From Sporohalobacter salinus (lineage in GTDB: Bacteria > Bacillota > Halanaerobiia > Halobacteroidales > Acetohalobiaceae), in assembly GCF_016908635.1 (NCBI RefSeq), contig NZ_JAFBEG010000006.1, positions 62,001 to 126,000 on the forward strand: a DNA stretch of 64,000 nucleotides, given 5' to 3'. Below the pieces are notes generated by a model. It did not search any database, was not told the origin of the DNA, and saw only the letters and a program-made list of their open reading frames with translations. Shown piece after piece: positions 60,889 through 64,000 of this stretch. Position numbers and translations under genes: made by a program. How positions within the stretch are numbered: position 1 is the first letter of the stretch; each line of letters starts with the position of its first letter.

Positions 60889-62541
60889 TTACAATATATC
60901 AGCACTTACTCCATCACTTTCATTCTTACTGCTAATACTTTTTAAGACCCGTAAAGCCAGTTCATCATAATTATTAGCATGGCCTAAGTGATCAGGACCA
61001 GTATTCTTATATCTAGAAACTTTCTCTCCAGTTCGCCCCTTCTCTTCTAAAACTCTCACTAAATTAGATAAATGAGTAATATATTCTTCCATTGTATCTT
61101 GAGGCAATCTAATTGTTCCTTGATAGAAACGACCTAGACTTCGATCGAAACTTTCGGTTCGATCAACCTTAACAATCCGATTATTACGATTTATTTTAAT
61201 TGATTGATCATAATCATCTTTATAATCACACATAAGTCCAAAAGCGAGCTTTCTCATTCTCTTTACTAACTTTTTAGCCTCTCTCTTTTCCGGCTTCATA
61301 TCAATAATAAAAACCTTAACGTTATAATTTTTAATTAGCTGATCCAGGTCAGTAAAGTCTACAACTTTTCCGACTTTAACTGTCTTTTTATATCCATTTT
61401 GACCAGGTTCCGAAATTACATAATGAAGATAATTACCGACATCAACGCCCATAGATCTATATCTGTCAGTATCAGATGTAGTTTTATAGTCAGTAATAAA
61501 GTCTTTAATTTGGTCCTTACTTAACTTATCCCCCTCACTTACATACGATAAACCTAACTTGGAATTATAAAAATCTTTAATAGCTTCCGGACCATCTTTT
61601 AGGGCATCTCTATATTCTTCAACTAGCTCCTTGTCTGTTACTGTTGGGCTCATTAACTGATTAATATGATAGCCTACTTTTTCAGCTTCAGGATCAGTTG
61701 GTTTCCACTTCCCGTTAGTTGGATTTAATTCTGCTTCACAGTTTATGCATCTAATTGCTGCTTTCTCTGCTGGATCTTCTGGTTTTAGGTACTCCATGAT
61801 ATTATCAAAAAAATCTAAAACCTGCTCTTCACTACAATGAGAGCAGGTTACAAACCACTTCCGCTTATCTGTCTTTTTATATTCTTTATCAATCCCGAAG
61901 TCTGGAATTGTCGGTGTGCTGATCTTTAATTTCCATTTATACTTTGAAGCATCTAACCGTTTATAAGCCAAAGGAATATTATTTTGATTGCATTCATCAA
62001 ACTCATCTATTATCACTAAATCAATAGGTACTGACTTTAGGCCACTTTTAGAATTGGAGCCTCTAAGATAAAAATTTCTAATTCCTGCTCGTTTATGACC
62101 TACATTACTTACATCAGTAAACATGCTATCTAAATAATCACTTTCTTCTAGGGCAGGATCAAACCGACCATTAGAAAAGTCCGAAGCATCACGACTAACA
62201 GGTAAAACATAGAGTACATCTCCGCATTCATCAATAAACCATAAAGATACATTAATTGCCAACTCTGATAATCCAGTCTGTGCAGCCTTTCTAATGGTAA
62301 TATCTTTCTTCACCTGATCCTTAATGAAGTGATCGTAAATATCGTATAGATAAGAGTAATCAGGAAATATTTCATAAGACTCTTCATTTAATACTCTATA
62401 TTCTCTAGCCCAAAATAAAGAGCAGATTTTAGTCGCTTCCGTCAGATAAGCCTTTAGTTCGTCGCTGGAGAAGTTCAAGTGCTTTTCTGGTTTCTTCATC
62501 TTTGGTGAGTTGGTTTTTGATTGTAACGTCGTATTCTTCAC
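60889..62541 (-). CDS. Terminase large subunit, lambda GpA type
   Basis: The packaging motor, up to 550 residues. ATPase: Walker A variant RKAAQTGLSELA near 87, Walker B LVIIDEFDE near 176, motif III KISTPT. Nuclease: SMGVDVGNYLHYV (first Asp) near 360 and DHLGHANNYDELALRVLK at the end. A zinc ribbon CSHC/CINC at 230-265 is typical of the GpA family. Its frame overlaps the small subunit by over 100 bases; ATG 62,499 (MKKPEKHLNF) is an alternative start that reduces the overlap. GpA-type terminases usually go with cos packaging. Confidence 0.9.
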   Translation of the reverse strand: MKNTTLQSKTNSPKMKKPEKHLNFSSDELKAYLTEATKICSLFWAREYRVLNEESYEIFPDYSYLYDIYDHFIKDQVKKDITIRKAAQTGLSELAINVSLWFIDECGDVLYVLPVSRDASDFSNGRFDPALEESDYLDSMFTDVSNVGHKRAGIRNFYLRGSNSKSGLKSVPIDLVIIDEFDECNQNNIPLAYKRLDASKYKWKLKISTPTIPDFGIDKEYKKTDKRKWFVTCSHCSEEQVLDFFDNIMEYLKPEDPAEKAAIRCINCEAELNPTNGKWKPTDPEAEKVGYHINQLMSPTVTDKELVEEYRDALKDGPEAIKDFYNSKLGLSYVSEGDKLSKDQIKDFITDYKTTSDTDRYRSMGVDVGNYLHYVISEPGQNGYKKTVKVGKVVDFTDLDQLIKNYNVKVFIIDMKPEKREAKKLVKRMRKLAFGLMCDYKDDYDQSIKINRNNRIVKVDRTESFDRSLGRFYQGTIRLPQDTMEEYITHLSNLVRVLEEKGRTGEKVSRYKNTGPDHLGHANNYDELALRVLKSISSKNESDGVSADIL

Positions 62542-63166
62542 GCTTAGTCACCTGCCCATTAATCTCTTCTCTACTTGTTGGTTCTCCCTGAACTAACTCA
62601 TGCTTATCAAATAAAGTTCCAATATAAGTAGATAAATCTCTTAACGAATAATCTGCTAAAGAAGATAAAGTCTTAACTAACGGCTTGACTTTCTTAAATT
62701 TAACTTCACCACTTTTACATAAATCTAATAACTTATTTATTATTTCTTGTAGATCATCCCCATGCTCTAAAGCTAGCTTTAATTTTTTATCTCCAATCCT
62801 TAAAGCATCTCTTATACTTTCCCAGGCTCTATCTGCAAATTCTTTCTTTTTTTGTTCTCGATAATTCTCGATATCATCAGCATAATCTTCTTTTATCCGT
62901 TTAACAGTTTCCCAGGAAACATTATTTCGTTCAGCTATATAATTAATACTAGAATAAACTTGTAAGTCAACTTTTATTTGTTCTATTTTATCTTGTGCCA
63001 ATCTATGTGCTGCACCTTGACTATTACTTTCTTCTTTCTTTAGGTGCTGCCAGCATCTCCATTCTTTAGGAGCTTCATTAATTAAAAACTCTTTTTCTCT
63101 CGTGCATCTATCCCCATTACTCTTTTTTCCTGTACATTGTAAAATTACAGTCTCTTTCCTACTCAC
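62429..63166 (-). CDS. Terminase small subunit
   Basis: A protein of about 245 residues. The N-terminus has a zinc motif, LQCTGKKSNGDRCTREKEF and WRCWQHL (Cys and His ligands), followed by a helix-turn-helix, YIAERNNVSWETVKRIKEDY, and a helical oligomerisation region. This would bind the packaging site. GTG 63166 is favoured because GGGAGG lies eight bases upstream; GTG/ATG at 63175/63172 overlap that site. Confidence 0.75.
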   Translation of the reverse strand: MSRKETVILQCTGKKSNGDRCTREKEFLINEAPKEWRCWQHLKKEESNSQGAAHRLAQDKIEQIKVDLQVYSSINYIAERNNVSWETVKRIKEDYADDIENYREQKKKEFADRAWESIRDALRIGDKKLKLALEHGDDLQEIINKLLDLCKSGEVKFKKVKPLVKTLSSLADYSLRDLSTYIGTLFDKHELVQGEPTSREEINGQVTKREEYDVTIKNQLTKDEETRKALELLQRRTKGLSDGSD

Positions 63167-63175
63167 TGGCATCAC

Positions 63176-63388
63176 CTCCCTAATGTTTTATACACTAATA
63201 ATTTTTAATAGTTTTTACTAATATTGATAAATTATATAAAACTACTAAAGCTCTACCGACCCTGGATCCGATAGAGCAGTCAGATATTGAAATATTAAAT
63301 TGATTTCACTTCCAGATATTTCTCTACATTTTAATAATATCATATATCTACCGTAACTAAAACGAAAGAAAACCACATAAAAACCACA
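63176..63388. other. Gap between ArpU-like and terminase genes, hairpin
   Basis: An imperfect inverted repeat, CTCTACCGA to TCGGATCC / CGATAGAG, lies at 63,249-63,282, followed on the minus strand by an AT-rich run. It may be a terminator or the cos-proximal signal. No gene is visible. Confidence 0.35.
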
Positions 63389-63847
63389 TTACACCTCCAA
63401 TATATCTAATTCTTTAAAGTTAAGTAATACTGCTATTTTATCTAATGCTTTCTTCTTTTTATCTTCTACACTTCTTTTTGAATACCCCATCTTATTAGCT
63501 ATTTGTCCAATTGTATAATCATCTCTGTAGTATAAAACAATTATTCTTTCCCAATTACTTGAATTACTTATAATATCCATTGCTTTTTTAAGCATCTTTT
63601 GAAGTGTAATCAATTGATTCTTACGATATACTGCTTGATTCTTTTTATTTCTAATCTGTACTACTGGACTCCTTTTAGGACCAACTCCTCCTATCCCGTT
63701 CCCTCCAACCGAATAATCCATAGCTGATAATGGATTCCCTTCATTAGACTTAACCTCTTCCATCTCAATTATATCTCTTAACTCTCCGGTTAAATATAAT
63801 TTTAATAATCCACCTATCATCTTCCTAATTTCAGTTTCATCTACCAT
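63389..63847 (-). CDS. ArpU/sigma-70-region-4-like phage transcription regulator
   Basis: A 152-residue protein. The C-terminal 60 residues, ERIIVLYYRDDYTIGQIANK then MGYSKRSVEDKKKKALDKIA, are a sigma region 4 helix-turn-helix, as in ArpU-family late-gene activators and small phage sigma factors. The N-terminal part is acidic and helical. It lies just before the terminase genes and is the obvious candidate activator of the late operon. Confidence 0.8.
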   Translation of the reverse strand: MVDETEIRKMIGGLLKLYLTGELRDIIEMEEVKSNEGNPLSAMDYSVGGNGIGGVGPKRSPVVQIRNKKNQAVYRKNQLITLQKMLKKAMDIISNSSNWERIIVLYYRDDYTIGQIANKMGYSKRSVEDKKKKALDKIAVLLNFKELDILEV

Positions 63848-63999
63848 TACAGCGGCACCCCTTTCTTTTCAGTCATGATATAAGATATTTCTCGCTTTTT
63901 ATAATCAAACTCCCCTTCCATAATGATCTCCAATTCTCTCATCTTCCACTCTAGCCCGCATTCTTTACACCTAGCTTTCGAATCATTACTTTTCAACAC
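63846..63999 (-). CDS. Phage protein fragment with Cys motif, 5' end outside window
   Basis: The last 50 codons of a gene entering from the right edge: SKARCKECGLEWKMRELEII with one CxxC, then a basic tail KKREISYIMTEKKGVPL. Its stop overlaps the ArpU-like start as TAATG, so the two are co-translated. Confidence 0.6.
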
Positions 64000-64000
64000 T

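Overview
The window is AT-rich (roughly 30% GC by eye), with strong AGGAGG ribosome sites and Firmicutes-style gene families. The mix of redox genes, a type I-D-like CRISPR system, ACT and DUF3298 proteins and a Gram-positive-type siphophage suggests an anaerobic low-GC bacterium, perhaps of the Halanaerobiales. That placement is an inference from gene content; no rRNA or other marker is present.

Region 1 (1-12,500) is a string of short, unrelated minus-strand genes: chimeric alpha/beta hydrolase, DNA-3-methyladenine glycosylase, zinc proteins, membrane proteins, amidohydrolase, RelA/SpoT-domain protein, ACT-domain protein. Each unit of one or two genes is bounded by imperfect inverted ends that match each other and not those of its neighbours, with AAC at the 3' end and, where no intron intervenes, GTT at the 5' end. 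This is how integron cassettes with attC sites look. Group II intron relics end exactly at the 5' box of several units. The same organisation returns at 32,050-37,660 (HEPN protein, PD-(D/E)XK-like protein, membrane protein). No integron integrase is in the window.

Region 2 (12,500-19,050) holds a flavodoxin-like quinone reductase (wrbA), a peroxiredoxin, a decayed preT-preA pair, a DUF3298 protein and a glutaredoxin-thioredoxin reductase fusion.

Region 3 (16,970-32,040, with relics to 42,030) is a CRISPR-Cas locus. Five small arrays share one 36-bp repeat and one leader carrying TTTCGAAA palindromes. The minus-strand genes run cas1, cas2, cas4, a broken csa1, a zinc-ribbon protein, a WYL regulator, then cas3', a separate HD nuclease, a Cas10d/Csc3-like large subunit, csc2, csc1 and cas6. 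The effector looks like type I-D but has a free canonical HD protein, and the adaptation module carries a csa1 relic typical of type I-A. At least three effector genes have no ATG, GTG or TTG start where homology and the ribosome site place the start.

Region 4 (32,900-39,900) mixes more cassettes with a degenerate IS110 element (its possible bridge-RNA region retained), an integrase relic beside a tRNA 3' end, and fragments of zinc-ribbon, HAD and cas6 genes.

Region 5 (42,060-64,000) is the late operon of a siphophage prophage, read right to left: ArpU-like regulator, small and GpA-type large terminase, portal, Mu F-like head protein, XkdF protease/scaffold, capsid, connectors, tail tube, frameshifted tail chaperone, tape measure, Dit, a seven-blade WD40 protein, Gp37-like tail proteins with an inserted broken GLUG adhesin, YvrJ-type holin candidate and T4-type lysozyme. 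The lysogeny genes lie outside the window.
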